A DNA stretch of 64,000 bases, from the NCBI GenBank assembly GCA_033977485.1, contig CM066988.1, positions 137,678,859 to 137,742,858 on the forward strand, given 5' to 3'. Below, in pieces: positions 1 to 10,851 of this stretch (position 1 is its first letter; each line of letters starts with the position of its first letter). Position numbers and translations under genes: made by a program. This DNA comes from Hydrangea macrophylla (taxonomy: Eukaryota > Streptophyta > Magnoliopsida > Cornales > Hydrangeaceae). Under the pieces are notes generated by a model. The model saw only the letters and a program-made list of their open reading frames with translations. It ran no database searches and was not told where the DNA came from.

Positions 1-384
1 TGGAGGTTGTTTGATGCCTTAAGCAAATTCTGCAGCTTTGGGCAGGATTCTGCTAAAGGGTCATTCGACCGGTCGAAGGGGGTCGTTCGACCGGTCGAAA
101 TGCCCCCTGCCAGAAATCTTTTACTACTTCTTCCGGAAATTTTTAAAAGGTTTTGATTGGTTCTTAGGGTACCTTTGGGACCCCTTTCAACATAAAATCA
201 TTCGTTTTGAAATATAATTACGTTTTCAATTTTATACGGATTTTACAACTCGGAGGGCAATGTTTTCAAAGTTTTACATACTCAAGGTTGTTTAAAGTCT
301 TTTTCCGCTGCGTATAGATCGTTGTTGAGCCTTGATGGCGTGCCACGTAACCTAGATTCATATGTATGGATCCGGGGCGTGACA
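1..384 (+). mobile_element. 3' part of a Ty3/gypsy LTR, cut by the window edge
   Basis: The end of this block (CGGGGCGTGACA, closing at 384) and the stretch before it (TTCCGCTGCGTAT, then TGAGCCTTGATGGCGTGCCACG) match the 3' end of the Gypsy-C LTRs near 19980-20069 in order and spacing. Two copies of the 14-bp palindrome TTCGACCGGTCGAA lie at 64-77 and 86-99. The 5' part lies outside the window, so TSD and full length are unknown. It abuts an inverted LTR fragment at 385 and probably inserted into it. Confidence 0.8.
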
Positions 385-1204
385 AACTTCGAAGGATGAA
401 CTAGGAGGTCGATTAAACGTCGGATTTCGAATTTCAAGCGATTCCTACAAGTTTACATGCGTTTACCCCAAAATTCTATCATTAGGATTTTTATAAAACT
501 TAACCAAACTAGTCCTAACTAGTATCAAAACGTAGCCCTTACCTTGGGGAGTTCAAATATGAATTTTGGTTGAAAACAAACGGGCAGAAGTCCGTCGATT
601 TGCGTCAAGAAGCTCTAAGCCACCAATCACCTCTTGATTTAGGTTTTGAGAAACTTTTGAAATGAAAAAAAATCTAGAACTTGCTATATATAGACAAAAT
701 TTTCGGAAATAATGTTTACCTCCCCACGAGTTTCCAAAACTCTAAATTAACCCATGAAACGTCGCACACGTTCATTTCATGCCTTTACGAGTGAAAAATA
801 TAATTTACAAAAGTTTTCGACTAAGACTCGTTTGGGTCCAAAAATACGTCCGAAAACCGAATTATGTGGAATCTCTACACAACCTACCTTTTTATGACGT
901 GTCACTCACGTTCTCACCACAGTTCTCAAAAAGATATCTAACAGTATCAAGATTACCAGAATTTACTCTACACAGGTAAATTTACTATTCATCAAAATAC
1001 CACATAAGTCAAATAACATTTAAATCATATAAATGTCATTTAGTCATGCCCATGCAACATGATTCTCCATGTTCCCGTGTCCTCGCTTGACACCTTCCGT
1101 TGACCCACGGTCAAACTCATCCACAATTATTAATCAACATTAATAATTCTCATAAATTCACTTAAGCATTTAAAAAGAGTACATTTTTCAGAACGGGCAT
1201 GACA
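385..1204 (-). mobile_element. 5' part of a gypsy LTR in reverse orientation
   Basis: Read on the minus strand this begins TGTCATGCCCGTTCTG at 1204 and follows the Gypsy-C LTR start, including the stretch at 780-850 (compare 18300-18370) and the GGAGGTAAAC block near 715. It ends abruptly at 385 where the plus-strand LTR end begins. Its outer edge at 1204/1205 interrupts a copia reading frame, so this gypsy element inserted into an older copia element. Confidence 0.8.
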
Positions 1205-1403
1205 TTCATGCTCGTACCAAACATATAGAAATTGACTATCATTTTGTTCGAGAACGAGTTGTAAGGAAAGATATTGCAGTTCAGTTTGTGAGTACTCTTG
1301 ATTAGCTAGCAGATTTCCTTACTAAAGGTCTCTCTTCAGCCAAGTTTCTTCAATTTCGGGACAAACTGATTCATCCCTGTATCAGTTTTGCGGGAGGATG
1401 TTA
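1205..1403 (+). pseudogene. Ty1/copia RNase H C-terminal remnant
   Basis: Translation from 1207 gives the copia RNase H tail: HARTKHIEIDYHF, then VQFVSTLD, an in-frame TAG, LADFLTKGL and a final GGC-stop. These are hallmark C-terminal motifs of copia RNase H (the TKHIEID and LADxxTK blocks). Only the last 65 or so codons remain; the 5' side is displaced by the inverted gypsy LTR. The terminal stop overlaps the first bases of the copia LTR at 1399, the usual arrangement in this group. Non-functional. Confidence 0.85.
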
Positions 1404-1657
1404 ACCATACAGTTCAAGTTTAGTAAAATAGTGTATTAGCAACTAAATCTCAGATGGGTTGAGAATTAGTTATATTTGTTATATCCACTTGTATGACAGC
1501 TGGCAAGAAGTTAAAACAGATTAGAGAGTCGGTGAGAGAGTGAAATTGTATATATAGTCTCTTGTGTATATAATGAAGGGAAGATAGAAAAGATCAATAA
1601 AAACTCTAGAGAGCTTCTGTATCTTCTTCTCCATTAACTCATATCAAGAATCTGACA
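1399..1657 (+). mobile_element. 3' LTR of the copia remnant
   Basis: Starts TGTTAACC directly after the purine-rich GCGGGAGGA and ends TCTGACA at 1657, about 259 bp. It contains TATA-like TGTATATATAG near 1546 and AATAAA-like AATAAAAACTC near 1597, so U3, R and U5 can be placed. The 5' LTR is outside the window. The following flank cannot be matched for a TSD. Confidence 0.75.
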
Positions 1658-2722
1658 GTTTTGTGGGTTGTAGAGTCATTATTATTATTTTTTTTAAGAA
1701 AAATATATTTTTGTAAAAAAAAAAAATATTTTTTATACTTTGATTATGGCAACTTAGTTCTTAATGAAGATTTTATTGTTTACTACGGTAAACAAAGTTA
1801 CAAAGTTATCAATTGAATTAAGAAAGTCTAATTTTCGTTACTTTTCATCAGCAGAATTTTCATTGAATTCATGGTCCCTAATTTTCACAATACATGGACA
1901 TTAGATTGCATAATACATAGGCTAAATTGTATTTATCTCCCTGGAAGCTTCTAACTTTGTCCCAAGCCATATTCAAACAAAATTTGATGATATCAACTAT
2001 TATCTTGTAAATGACAAAATTTATTGGCCATCACATCTTAAATTATTTGTCCCTAAATAAAGAGAAATAGAGATAATATCAAATAAAGATAGCGTTAGTG
2101 AAATCCACCAGAAAAGATATATACACATTTTAGTATTTATAAATTATGTTTAATTGTTATGCTCCTTAAGATTACTCTTATTTTCAATGTTTTTGGTCCC
2201 ACATATCAATAAAGATTGTATATAACAAACAACATCAAGAATTTTAAAAGGTGATATATGAATAAACTAATAAGTATGGCATATCGGGTTTGAATAATCT
2301 TATTAGTTTATTCCACAAACATCAAATTTATTCCGCGAGTCGGGTTTGACCCTAATATGTTCATTCATTCGAATATAGTCGGTTTTCCCTCCTTTTACCC
2401 GTCATCCACTCGTTTTGTCGGGTGCACCCGACTCATCCGATGAGTCGGGTCGAGTCGATTGAAACCCGACTGTTTCATTTGTCTCAATCAAGTATTTGAT
2501 TTACATATGACTTTGTCTTCATTTTCTTTTTCTTTTTCTTTTTTTCTTTTTTTTGCTTTGAATGTTTTTGTCTACATAGTCATGACTCATGGGCTAACTA
2601 AAACTCTGACCAAACAAAAAATAAAAACATAGTCATGTGCTAGTTTGATGATTTTAATGTTTTTATATCTCCGCTAATGACATATATATTTTATTGATAC
2701 AAGAATATAACATATATATATA
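1658..2722. other. AT-rich spacer, no gene seen
   Basis: No ORF, RNA gene or complete element. Poly-T and poly-A runs occur near 1690-1735, and a CT-rich tract at 2520-2555. The stretch 2330-2470 is rich in GTCGGGT/ACCCGAC words like those at 4745-4825 and 8990-9060, suggesting a broken hAT-like element, but no paired ends with a TSD could be found. Confidence 0.5.
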
Positions 2723-2731
2723 TATATTTAA

Positions 2732-4630
2732 GGGTAAATATCACCTACACCCCCTGAGGTTTGTCCCGATCACAGACGCTACCCCTCACGTTTCAATAAT
2801 AACACATACCTCCCTCCAGGTTTGAAGTGAGTATCAAATCCACCCTCCGTCAACTATCCGTTAAAGAAATTGACGGAGAATGTATTAATGTGTTTAAAAT
2901 GCCTAAAGTACCCTTACTCTCATTCTCAAAATTTAAGGGTAAATATCATCTAGACCCCCTGAGGTTTGCTCCACTCACACTCATCACCCCTCACATTTCA
3001 ATAATAACACATACTTGTTAATGGAAGCTTCAATTTTTATCTTGGATCCAAAATTTCAATCCATACAGTACAATACCAAATGCATCTCCTAAATCATAAC
3101 CCACAACAAAAATTTCCTCCCTTCTTTCAAAACCCATTTCGTAAATCAAGGCCAAGTCTTTTTGTTTGGACCAAAAACTAGGGGTGTCATTTGGAACGGA
3201 AATTCCGATTCCGACCGATTCCGATCCGAAAAATTCCGATTTTGGCAACTAAATATGCATTCCGAATTCCGAAAATTCCGAAAAAAATCGGATCGGAATC
3301 GGAATTGTTTTTAGAATTCCGAAAATTCCGAAAAAATTCCGAAAATATTCCGAAATTGTATTTTCCGAAACTTTTCCGAAAATATTCCGAAATATTCCGA
3401 AAAATTTCCGAATATATTCCGAAATTGTATTTTCCGAAACTTTTCCGAAAATATTCCGAAATATTCCGAAAATTGTGTTCATCCCACATCGAAAAAACAC
3501 AAAAAATGGGATGTAATGTGCTTCTATAAAAGGCCTACAAGTCTCAAGTGAAATCCCATTAAGCTTGAATTCCGAATATTCCGAAAAATTCCGAAAATAT
3601 TCCGAATATTCCGAAAAATTCCGAATCTGATGAAATTCCGAAATTTCCGAAATTTCCGAATCGGAAATAATTTTGGAATTTCCGAAATTTCGGAACGGAA
3701 TTCGGAATGCATTTTTGGCTTCCGAAGATTTTGGAATTTTTTCCGAAAGGGGTGTTTCCGATCCGTTCCGGCCGAAACACACCCCTACCAAAAACATTCC
3801 AAATCCAATTCTAATTGATTACATATATGAATATTCTAGACAATTTTTTAGAGAGAAGTTAGGGTTCCAAAAATGCATTGGCGTTGCAAAGACCCATTTT
3901 TTGTGGACAAAAATTTCCATGAATTGATACATTGAGAGCAATCCAAATCAATTTGGTAGAAGCTTCATGAATGCAGATTCGGTTTGGTTTTATGGAAGTG
4001 GGTTTGCATTCATGAAGCTTCTACCAAATTGATTTGATTGCTCTCAATGTATCAATTCATGGAAATTTTTGTTCGCAAAAAATGGGTCTTTACAACTCCA
4101 ATGCAATTTTGGAACCCTAACTTCTCTCTAAAAAAGTGTCTAGAATATTCATATATGTAATCAATTAGAATTGGATTTGGAATGCTTTTGGTCCAAACAA
4201 AAAGACTTGGCTTTGATTTACGAAATGGGTTTTGAAAGAAGGGATGAAATTTTTGTTGTGGGTTATGATTAAGGAGATGCATTTGGTACTGTACTGTAGG
4301 GATTGAAATTTTGGATCCAAGATAAAAATTGAAGCTTCCATTAACAAGTATGTGTTATTATTGAAATGTGAGGGGTGGCGAGTGTGAGTGGAATAAACCT
4401 CAGGGGGTCCAGATGATATTTACCCTTGACTTTTGAGAATGAGAGTAAGGGTACTTTAGGCATTTTAAACACATTAATACATTCTCCGTCAATTTTTTTA
4501 ACGGATAGTTGGCGGAGGGGGGATTTAATACTCACTTCAAACCTGGAGGGAGGTATGTGTTATTATTGAAACGTGAGGGGTGACGTTTGTGATCGGGGCA
4601 AACCTCAGGGGGTCTAGATGATATTTACCC
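2732..4630. mobile_element. Non-autonomous foldback Mutator-like element (MULE)
   Basis: The element begins GGGTAAATATC and ends GATATTTACCC. The two arms are inverted repeats that meet near 3975-4010, so almost the whole element is one palindrome with arms of about 630 bp (the left arm excluding the inserted hAT). Flanks carry the 9-bp TSD TATATTTAA at 2723-2731 and 4631-4639; 9-bp TSDs and long TIRs are typical of plant MULEs. Each arm holds an internal repeat of the terminal block (left arm again at about 2938, right arm near 4347-4428). No transposase is encoded, so mobility would need an autonomous relative. Confidence 0.9.
3179..3787. mobile_element. Non-autonomous hAT element inside the MULE left arm
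   Basis: Ends are TAGGGGTGT and ACACCCCTA, flanked by the 8-bp TSD CCAAAAAC at 3171-3178 and 3788-3795. Eight-bp TSDs and a short TIR of this form define hAT elements. The MULE right arm (about 4176-4200) gives the empty site: without the insertion and one TSD copy, the left arm reads straight through. The interior is dominated by the motif TTCCGAA and its extensions, dozens of copies on both strands, resembling the subterminal repeats bound by hAT transposases. No transposase ORF; the apparent ORFs here are by-products of the repeat. Confidence 0.92.
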
Positions 4631-4639
4631 TATATTTAA

Positions 4640-4828
4640 AGACTATATAATACAAAATACATATACTGATATAAGCATATTACATATATATATATATTAA
4701 AGACTATATAATACATAATACATATATATATATTTTTAAAAAAATTAAGTGTGTTTCGAGTCGGGTCGAGTGAATCGGGTTTTCACCCCCCCCCAGGCCT
4801 GTGACTCCACCCGAAACTGTCGAGTTTC
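4640..4828. other. AT-rich flank with TA microsatellite and GTCGGGT block
   Basis: TA repeats at 4680-4735 are followed by GAGTCGGGTCGAGTGAATCGG and a C-run. The last bases, GTTTC at 4824-4828, are the left TSD of the solo LTR starting at 4829. Together with 8974-9065 this probably forms one older interrupted repeat, possibly hAT-like; its ends were not found. Confidence 0.45.
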
Positions 4829-6556
4829 TGTTGAGTTTGTGCCCTCAAACTATTACTTTATGTATGAGATATTGACATTTTAATACATGGATATCACCTT
4901 TACATTTCATTGTGTATGTTTCTTTCATGAGATGATTGTTAATCCTTAAGTATCATAATAAGTAATTTGTGTGTGTATGAGATACATACAAGTGAGATAC
5001 GAATTACTATTCTTTGATACTTAGAACTTGTCACAGTGGATGATGAGACTGGATATCTCATCATGTATACACTGTAGCATGATCAACTACCATTGGATGG
5101 AGTGATGAATCTCAATCATTAGAGTATGACTCTTAGTTAATATGCTAGTGCTTATAGTGCATTGACGGACTTGAGCTTTCCTATTGACACTCAAGACTGT
5201 CAAATAGTCGATAGGAACTTATAACTTGTATAAGGTACGTATTCTCAATCTTGAGACGATTAAGAACACAGACTGTGGATATGGCTGCTTTGGCTTACCA
5301 ATTAGTGAGGTTTATAGAAGATCAACACCTGGGTATCTTAGATATGTCATGTTCATAGGGTTGTGAACATATATTGTCAAGATAGAGTCTACCCTCTCAT
5401 TCAGAGTAAGCTTTCCCTCGAAAATGTAACCAAGTTGATTACTAAGAATTGCAGTCTTGTTGGTAAGTAGTTATGTAACACCCGTACCCGGAAAAGAAGA
5501 TTAATTTAGTGTTAATGTGTGTTAATTAAAGATAATTAATGCATGAGATGAATTAAGGTGGGGTTATGAACCCACATGTGAAAAGGTGTTCAAATGCGGA
5601 CACAGATGAAAGTCCTGTGAAAGGCAGGACTGGTATAAAAGTGGGGCCCAACGAGGGTCTAATTAAAATAATTTGCATTTTCATGTCATTATGTGCTTAT
5701 ATGATTACTTCTTTAAATGCTTATTGATATTATTATGTCTTATGATAGGAAAGGGGACCAATTTGGGTACCCATGTGAGGGCGTATTTGAATAAAATTAA
5801 TAACTGGTGAGTTTTTATAGCAACCTCATGAATTATGTGGGACCACGTTTGGGACCCACGCAGGTCTTAGTTTAAATCTATTTAGAAAAGGTGGGTAATT
5901 AATGTAATTAACATGGGGGTTTCATAATAAAGCTTAAGAAAGAGTGGGGGTGTAAATGCAATATAGGGAAAGTCAATGACAACACATATGCATGAGGCAT
6001 ATGTGTCTCATTCACAATATATCTCCAGCAATTTAGAGAGAACGAGAGCTCGGGTCGGCGACGGAAATCTCGACGACGTTTCCTGCCGTTCCTTTGCCGT
6101 CCGGCGTCGGATTCACGATCCGAGACCACTTTTGGACTCGTAGAGGTAAGAGGATCACATGCATGTAATTTATTTTCATTTTCGGCAACGTTTTTATGGC
6201 AACTGTTTTTAATAGACGATGTTCTTGATACCAAACTTATGTAGGAATTACACCGATGAAATTTGGGTTGGAAATTATCAAGAGATTGGAAAAATCTAGG
6301 CTTAATTGCTAGTAAATCGAGGAGGTGAGTGTCCTAATCTCTCAATTGGATGTTTAGCTATGATAATGTGATAATTGTGGTTCATACTTGTTAAACTCAT
6401 GCTCATGTATGTATATGTTGTTGAATTTGGGCAAAAAGCATGCCAATAAGGTGGAATTGTTATGCTTATGTGCTAACTTGCTTAAATGTTTATATGGATC
6501 AAAGGGAAGTCAAGTAGTGGTCACCATTTATAGGTCCCATATGTAAGGGATAGGAA

Positions 6557-6619
6557 GTCCTCAATGAGTAGGACGTGGTAACGACCACAATGAAATGCCG
6601 GTGACGCCTTCGGGGTCAC
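6557..6619 (+). repeat. Three adjacent small hairpins in the gypsy solo LTR
   Basis: Consecutive stem-loops: GTCCT/AGGAC (6557-6561 with 6570-6574), GTGGT-AACG-ACCAC (6575-6588) and GTGAC/GTCAC (6601-6605 with 6615-6619). The slot corresponds to the hairpin runs in Gypsy-C (19024-19150) and solo LTRs D and G. Stem sequences are unrelated between families. Confidence 0.6.
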
Positions 6620-7723
6620 AAGAGAGTGTGTGTTGTGCTATATGTGCCAAAAGTGAGAAAGATCCGGGGTGAGAAGGACCCGGGGGTGGTGGCTAGAATG
6701 ACTTGACTTTTCGAAAGATCAATTTGTTGATGTTACATCGATTGCTGCATTTACATACTTTGCATTCCAATAGCATGATTAGTTCTCTCACTAAGCGAAA
6801 GCTTAAACGAAAATATATTTCTGTTGTGGTTATTGAATAACCATCGCAGGTACCAAGCGAGACGAGGAGAGGAAATGATCCGCACGACGGGTTGGGCGTG
6901 GGAGTTGTCCTTGTAAATATGTTCATATGTCTAGCTATTTATGTTTAACATGTATCTCTAGTGACAATGTATAATACCTTGTGTTTTAGAGTCTTTGTAA
7001 CATGTTTAGTTGGGTATGGTTGGGAGAGACTTGAGCAAGTTGGGTAACTTTTGGTTGAAAAGCAACTTAGTTTCTCCTTATGGATCAATGTTTATGTATA
7101 TGTTTCAAGAATATGAACTTGAATGTAAATTAAGGTTCCTAGTTGGAATTCCATGGTTTATGAATGGTTAAACTACTTTCCAAATGTTTGGTAATGGTTG
7201 GGAAAACTCTTATGATGTTTGGGTAAAGTTTTGGGACACTTGGGTACATTTCCTAAATGGTTTTGGATGTGGCTATGAGGATTTGGTATGGATTAATCAA
7301 GTTTTGACAACATTTTTTTTACTCTTGTTTTGAGGAAGTTTGTAATATGTCAAGTTGGGGGTTTATGTTTGGTTGTATAGCAAACCATGTGTCATGGTTG
7401 CTAGTTCTAGTCATGTGTCTTGGGAGTAACTTGGAAGAACCTAAGTGATTTTGGATATAAATTTAACTTGGTTTTTCCTATATTGAATGGTTGTGTGTGT
7501 ATTTGAGAGAAACATGGATTTTGGAATGAACTTATGAACCACATGAGGAATTGATGTATTTTGATTGTCCATTCTTACTTGGATAGGTTATGTAGATGTT
7601 TTAAAACATTTGGAAATGTTTTGGTAAAGGTCATTAATGTTTCCCCAAAGTTTGGTTATGTTTGGTGATGATTTGAACTCAAAATATGGTGTTTTTAGCA
7701 GCAGGAAAACTCTTCTGCAGAAA

Positions 7724-7830
7724 CCGGATCGATCCGGGTCTGGTGCGGATCGATCCGGGACATCTGGAGCTGCAGAAAATCACAATCTGCTAAAACCGGA
7801 TCGATCCGGATTTGGGGCGGATCGATCCGC
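7724..7830. repeat. Cluster of CCGGATCGATCCGG palindromes
   Basis: Four copies of a palindrome with core CGGATCGATCCG: 7724-7737, 7746-7757, 7796-7809 and 7817-7830. They form two pairs separated by CTGCAG-containing spacer. The same motif fills the same slot in LTR F. Confidence 0.9.
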
Positions 7831-8488
7831 TGGTCATGTTTCAGCACGACGGCTTTTATGGAAACAAGCATAACTCTCTCTAGAAAACTCGGATTCGCGC
7901 ACCGTTTTTTGCGTTGGAACCGGGACTCAAAGAGCTATGTTTCCATATAAAATTTACTATACTTTATTAATGACCACTTTGCCCTTGGGTCTATTTTGTG
8001 TCAAAGAAGATGTTTTATGAGGTCCAATTCATGTGTTTCTTAATGAATTAAGGGTGTTTTGAACGTGTAGGCTTGTTACACGTGTCCCAACTCGCCTGAG
8101 GCGGGTTGGGGTGTGACAAGTTATTAACATGTTTAGTAATCATGAGAGGTGATTGAGACTCAAGGAATACAAAAAGTATTCATGATTCAGGTTGACAGTA
8201 ACAGTTATCTGACTACCTGAATATGATTACGAATGCTGAAGGTAAAGGGACATTAGTACAACATACAAGTTTAGTTATCGCTTCGGATATGTTCTTTTGC
8301 ATTGGAGTTCAGTTATCATTTTATAGTGGAGTAAACGTTAACTGTCCAGTTAGTTAGTTTGTTGATCAAAGAGTTTGGTCATGGTAATTAACAAACTGGT
8401 CTGAGCCAATAATAAAGAGCCTAGGAGGTCCCACTCTTAGCTCCGCTAGGACGTTTGGAAAGGCACAGGAGGTTTTTGTCATGATATG

Positions 8489-8584
8489 TTCGATCGATCG
8501 AATAGTCTCGATCGATTGATGCCTTGGTAGTTTCGATCGCTTGAGGATGGTTCGATCAATCGAAGCCACTTCGATCGCTCGAAG
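8489..8584. repeat. Cluster of TCGATCGA-type palindromes in the copia-type LTR
   Basis: The perfect palindrome TTCGATCGATCGAA (8489-8502) is followed by four decayed relatives (TCGATCGATTGA, TTCGATCGCTTGA, TTCGATCAATCGAA, TTCGATCGCTCGAA) in 80 bp. It lies just upstream of the TATAAATA box at 8607, that is at the end of U3. Confidence 0.85.
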
Positions 8585-8606
8585 GTTGAAGTCGGTTTTG
8601 GAAATC

Positions 8607-8614
8607 TATAAATA
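8607..8614 (+). promoter_or_regulatory. LTR TATA box
   Basis: TATAAATA followed by GGG, the best TATA match in this LTR. Transcription would start about 30 bp downstream, near 8640, placing the palindrome cluster in the proximal promoter. Confidence 0.55.
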
Positions 8615-8973
8615 GGGCAGGTGCGTACAGGGTTTTATAATCATCGTTTTTCATATACGAAAGCTGCAGAACCTGTTTAGGGCTTCCCAAACCTTCCTAT
8701 CCTCCTTGTTAGAGATCCCACCATCTCTAGTCTCTCCGGGATGCATCCGAAGGAGTAATAAGGGTAAAGACAACCTAGCGGAGGCTGGTGCATCACCAAG
8801 GTTGAAGATTTCAGAATTGGGTTCAAGACCCGAGGTATATTTCTTCTCCCTCTTGTTAGTACGCGTCTATAAAATTAACGAGTAGTAGATCCGGGCATAC
8901 CAATAAGTTTTTATAACTCAATATTTCTGCTGCGCGTTTAAAATAATTTTAAACCTATTTTTCCATCAGTTTC

Positions 8974-9145
8974 CACCCCCAAGACCAATGACTCCATCCA
9001 CATTGTTTAAAAACCAATAAAAAGGCTACGGGTGAGTCGTGTGGGCGGGTGGATTTTGAGCAACCCTAGGTGGAATCCCTAAATGTAGATATGTCAAATT
9101 TAATATTTCAATTTACAACATAATACTTCAAATAAATTTGGTATG
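8974..9145. other. Spacer between elements
   Basis: Continues the GTCGGGT-type flank interrupted at 4829. It contains CACCCCCAAG and GGTGAGTCGTGTGGGCGGGT and then becomes AT-rich. It abuts the TSD TTATTTTAAA of the next element. Confidence 0.4.
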
Positions 9146-9437
9146 TTATTTTAAAGGGTTTAAGTATTTTGCACCCTTAATGTATATACCGTTTTGGACT
9201 TCGCACCCTAATGTTTTAATTTTCTCAATCAGCTCCTTAATGTTTAAGGTGAGTTGTAATGTGACCCCTCCGTTAACAATTTTAACCTATTTTGGCTAAA
9301 ATGGACGGAAAAGCAACATGTGCTGCTCACATGACCCACTTAAAGCGTCATTTTTGTCATTTTATACCACAAACACTTTCACATTGAAAAAAAATAATCT
9401 TACACGGATCAAACAAAGGAAACAAGATTGTACAAAA

Positions 9438-9974
9438 AGTCTAATTATACTTTACACCCTTACATTATACCCGTGTTTTCAATTGGGTACATATTCTATA
9501 TTTTTTTGTTCAATTGAACCCTTGAACTTCAAAAAATCATTCAATCAGACCCAAAATCTAACGATGTTGGCTTAAATCAACGAAAATTGTCACGTGAGTT
9601 GTGCGTAATGTTTACCAGTCACACGTTGGGTTAAGACAAATGAAGGAGACTGTGAATGACACGAAATGATGCGATTTTGGCTCTGATTAAATGCGATTTT
9701 GGATCTGAATGAATGTGATTTTAGATCTGATTGGATGCGATTTTAGACGTGATTGGTAAGCATTACGCGCAACTCACGTAACCTAACGTGTGACTGGTAA
9801 GCATTACGCGCAACTCACGTGACAGTTTTCGTTGATTTAAGCCAACGTTGTCAGATTTTGGGTCTGATTGAATGATTTTTTCAAGTTCAAGGGTTCGATT
9901 GAACAAAAAAATAGAATGTGTATCCAATTGAAAACACGAGTATAGTATAAGGGTGCAAAGAGTAATTAGGCCTT
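9438..9974. mobile_element. Foldback element nested in the long-TIR element
   Basis: Arms 9438-9640 and 9770-9974 are inverted copies, ending AGTCTAATTA and TAATTAGGCCTT. Likely TSD TACAAAA (9431-9437 and 9975-9981), although 7 bp is short for a MULE and the ends may be off by 1-2 bases. The central part repeats GCGATTTTGGATCTGAT several times (9670-9760). Confidence 0.75.
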
Positions 9975-9981
9975 TACAAAA

Positions 9982-10609
9982 TCTGAAGTCTCACCCTCCA
10001 TTGAGCCTCCCCACCACCTTCTTCCATTACTTTCTTCACCATCAACACTAACCCACTACCCAATTCCCAGGATCAAACACTCCCAACACTCCTCCATTGG
10101 GTAATTTACACACTGTGTACACACCTCCCAAACCCACCATTTTGCATCCCAGATCACCACCGCCACAACCAATTTCACACCCTAAGTCACCACTAGCGCC
10201 AATTATATAATCGAAACCCCACCAAACCACAACCACAATCACCACCACCAAAGTCCACATTGAGCTTTATTGTCGTCGATCTCCTTTTCCGCTGTCGTCA
10301 TTTCCGACCAAGAACTCTAATCTGTAGAAATTAAAAAAAAATATACACGCACCAATCAACAGCACTCAACCACTACTAAAACCGTCCCAACCACCCTATA
10401 CTAGAGAGAGATTGGGAATGTGTAGAGAGAAAAGACACAGAACAGAGTACAGAGAAAATTTTGAGAGAAATTGATGATCTTTGGAGTTGATTTTGGTGGG
10501 TTTTGGTTGATTCAAGAGATAGTATAGTGGGAGTCTCTATTGCAATATTTTGTCTCTCTCAACAGATTTTGCAAAAAGCTCCAATTTTTTGCTTTGTTTG
10601 ATCTATCAA
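9982..10609. other. Gene-like cargo of the long-TIR element
   Basis: This internal segment is not part of either arm. It is C-rich and low in repeats at 9990-10310, with CCACCAC-rich coding-like composition, followed by GAGAGA-rich sequence (10400-10470) typical of a plant 5' leader. A minus-strand frame at 10048-10260 stays open for 70 codons with a Gly-rich product, but no family is recognised. A captured host fragment (Pack-MULE) is possible; ordinary filler is equally possible. Confidence 0.35.
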
Positions 10610-10851
10610 GATTAAGTTTTCATTGTGAAAGTGTTTGTGGTGTAAAATGACAAAAATAACCCTTTGAGTGGGTCATGTGAAGAGCACATGCTGCTTTTCT
10701 ATCCATTTTAACCAAAATTGTTAACGAAGAGGCCACATTGCAACTCGCCAAATATATTAAGGACCTGATTGAGAAAATTAAAATATTAGGATGCAAAGTC
10801 CAAAACGGTATATACATTAGAGGTGCAAAATAATGTTTACCTTATTTTAAA

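Larger units (their letters stand above)
5474..8118 (+). mobile_element. Ty3/gypsy solo LTR (2645 bp)
   Basis: Starts TGTAACACCCGTACCCGG and ends TTGGGGTGTGACA, flanked by the TSD AGTTA (5469-5473 and 8119-8123). It is the same family as solo LTR F (40182-42575): same ends, same GTGGGACC block, same ACTCGT-GGAGGTAAG-type donor block (here 6136-6151), same acceptor-like GCAGGT (6846-6851) and the same CCGGATCGATCCGG palindromes. No internal sequence remains. It split an older copia-type solo LTR. Confidence 0.92.
4829..8968 (+). mobile_element. Copia-type solo LTR (about 1.49 kb) split by a gypsy solo LTR
   Basis: Starts TGTTGAGTTTG and ends TTTTTCCATCA, with the 5-bp TSD GTTTC at 4824-4828 and 8969-8973. 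Subtracting the inner solo LTR and one AGTTA leaves about 1490 bp, a length seen in SIRE-like copia LTRs. TATAAATA lies at 8607-8614, placing U3 upstream and R/U5 in the last 330 bp. No internal region remains: a solo LTR formed by LTR-LTR recombination. Assignment to copia rests on LTR length and style only; there is no coding evidence. Confidence 0.75.
9156..10841. mobile_element. Long-TIR Mutator-like element with internal sequence
   Basis: Left end GGGTTTAAGTATTTTGCACCC and right end (reverse strand) GGTAAACATTATTTTGCACC are arms of an inverted repeat of about 230 bp (9156-9390 and 10610-10841). Flanks share TTATTTTAAA at 9146-9155 and 10842-10851, a 10-bp TSD in the 9-11 bp range of MULEs. 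The interior holds a second foldback element (9438-9974) and a non-repeat segment (9982-10600). No transposase seen. Confidence 0.82.

Noticed and set aside
2415..2470. Hammerhead-ribozyme-like words (CCGATGAG..GAAAC)
   Set aside because: The core should read CTGATGA with a stem II between it and GAAA; here the core has a mismatch and no proper stem II forms. The words arise from a GTCGGGT-rich repeat.
3187..3797. Overlapping ORFs rich in Ser-Glu-Phe or Phe-Arg-Lys on both strands
   Set aside because: They are translations of the TTCCGAA motif repeat of the hAT element, open in several frames on both strands at once.
7637..7873. 78-codon ORF with repeated KPDRSG
   Set aside because: Translation of the CCGGATCGATCCGG palindromes within a solo LTR.
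10048..10260. Minus-strand 70-codon Gly/Val-rich ORF as a secreted protein
   Set aside because: The hydrophobic start comes from a CCACCAC-rich tract; no family match and it is inside a transposon. Kept only as possible cargo.
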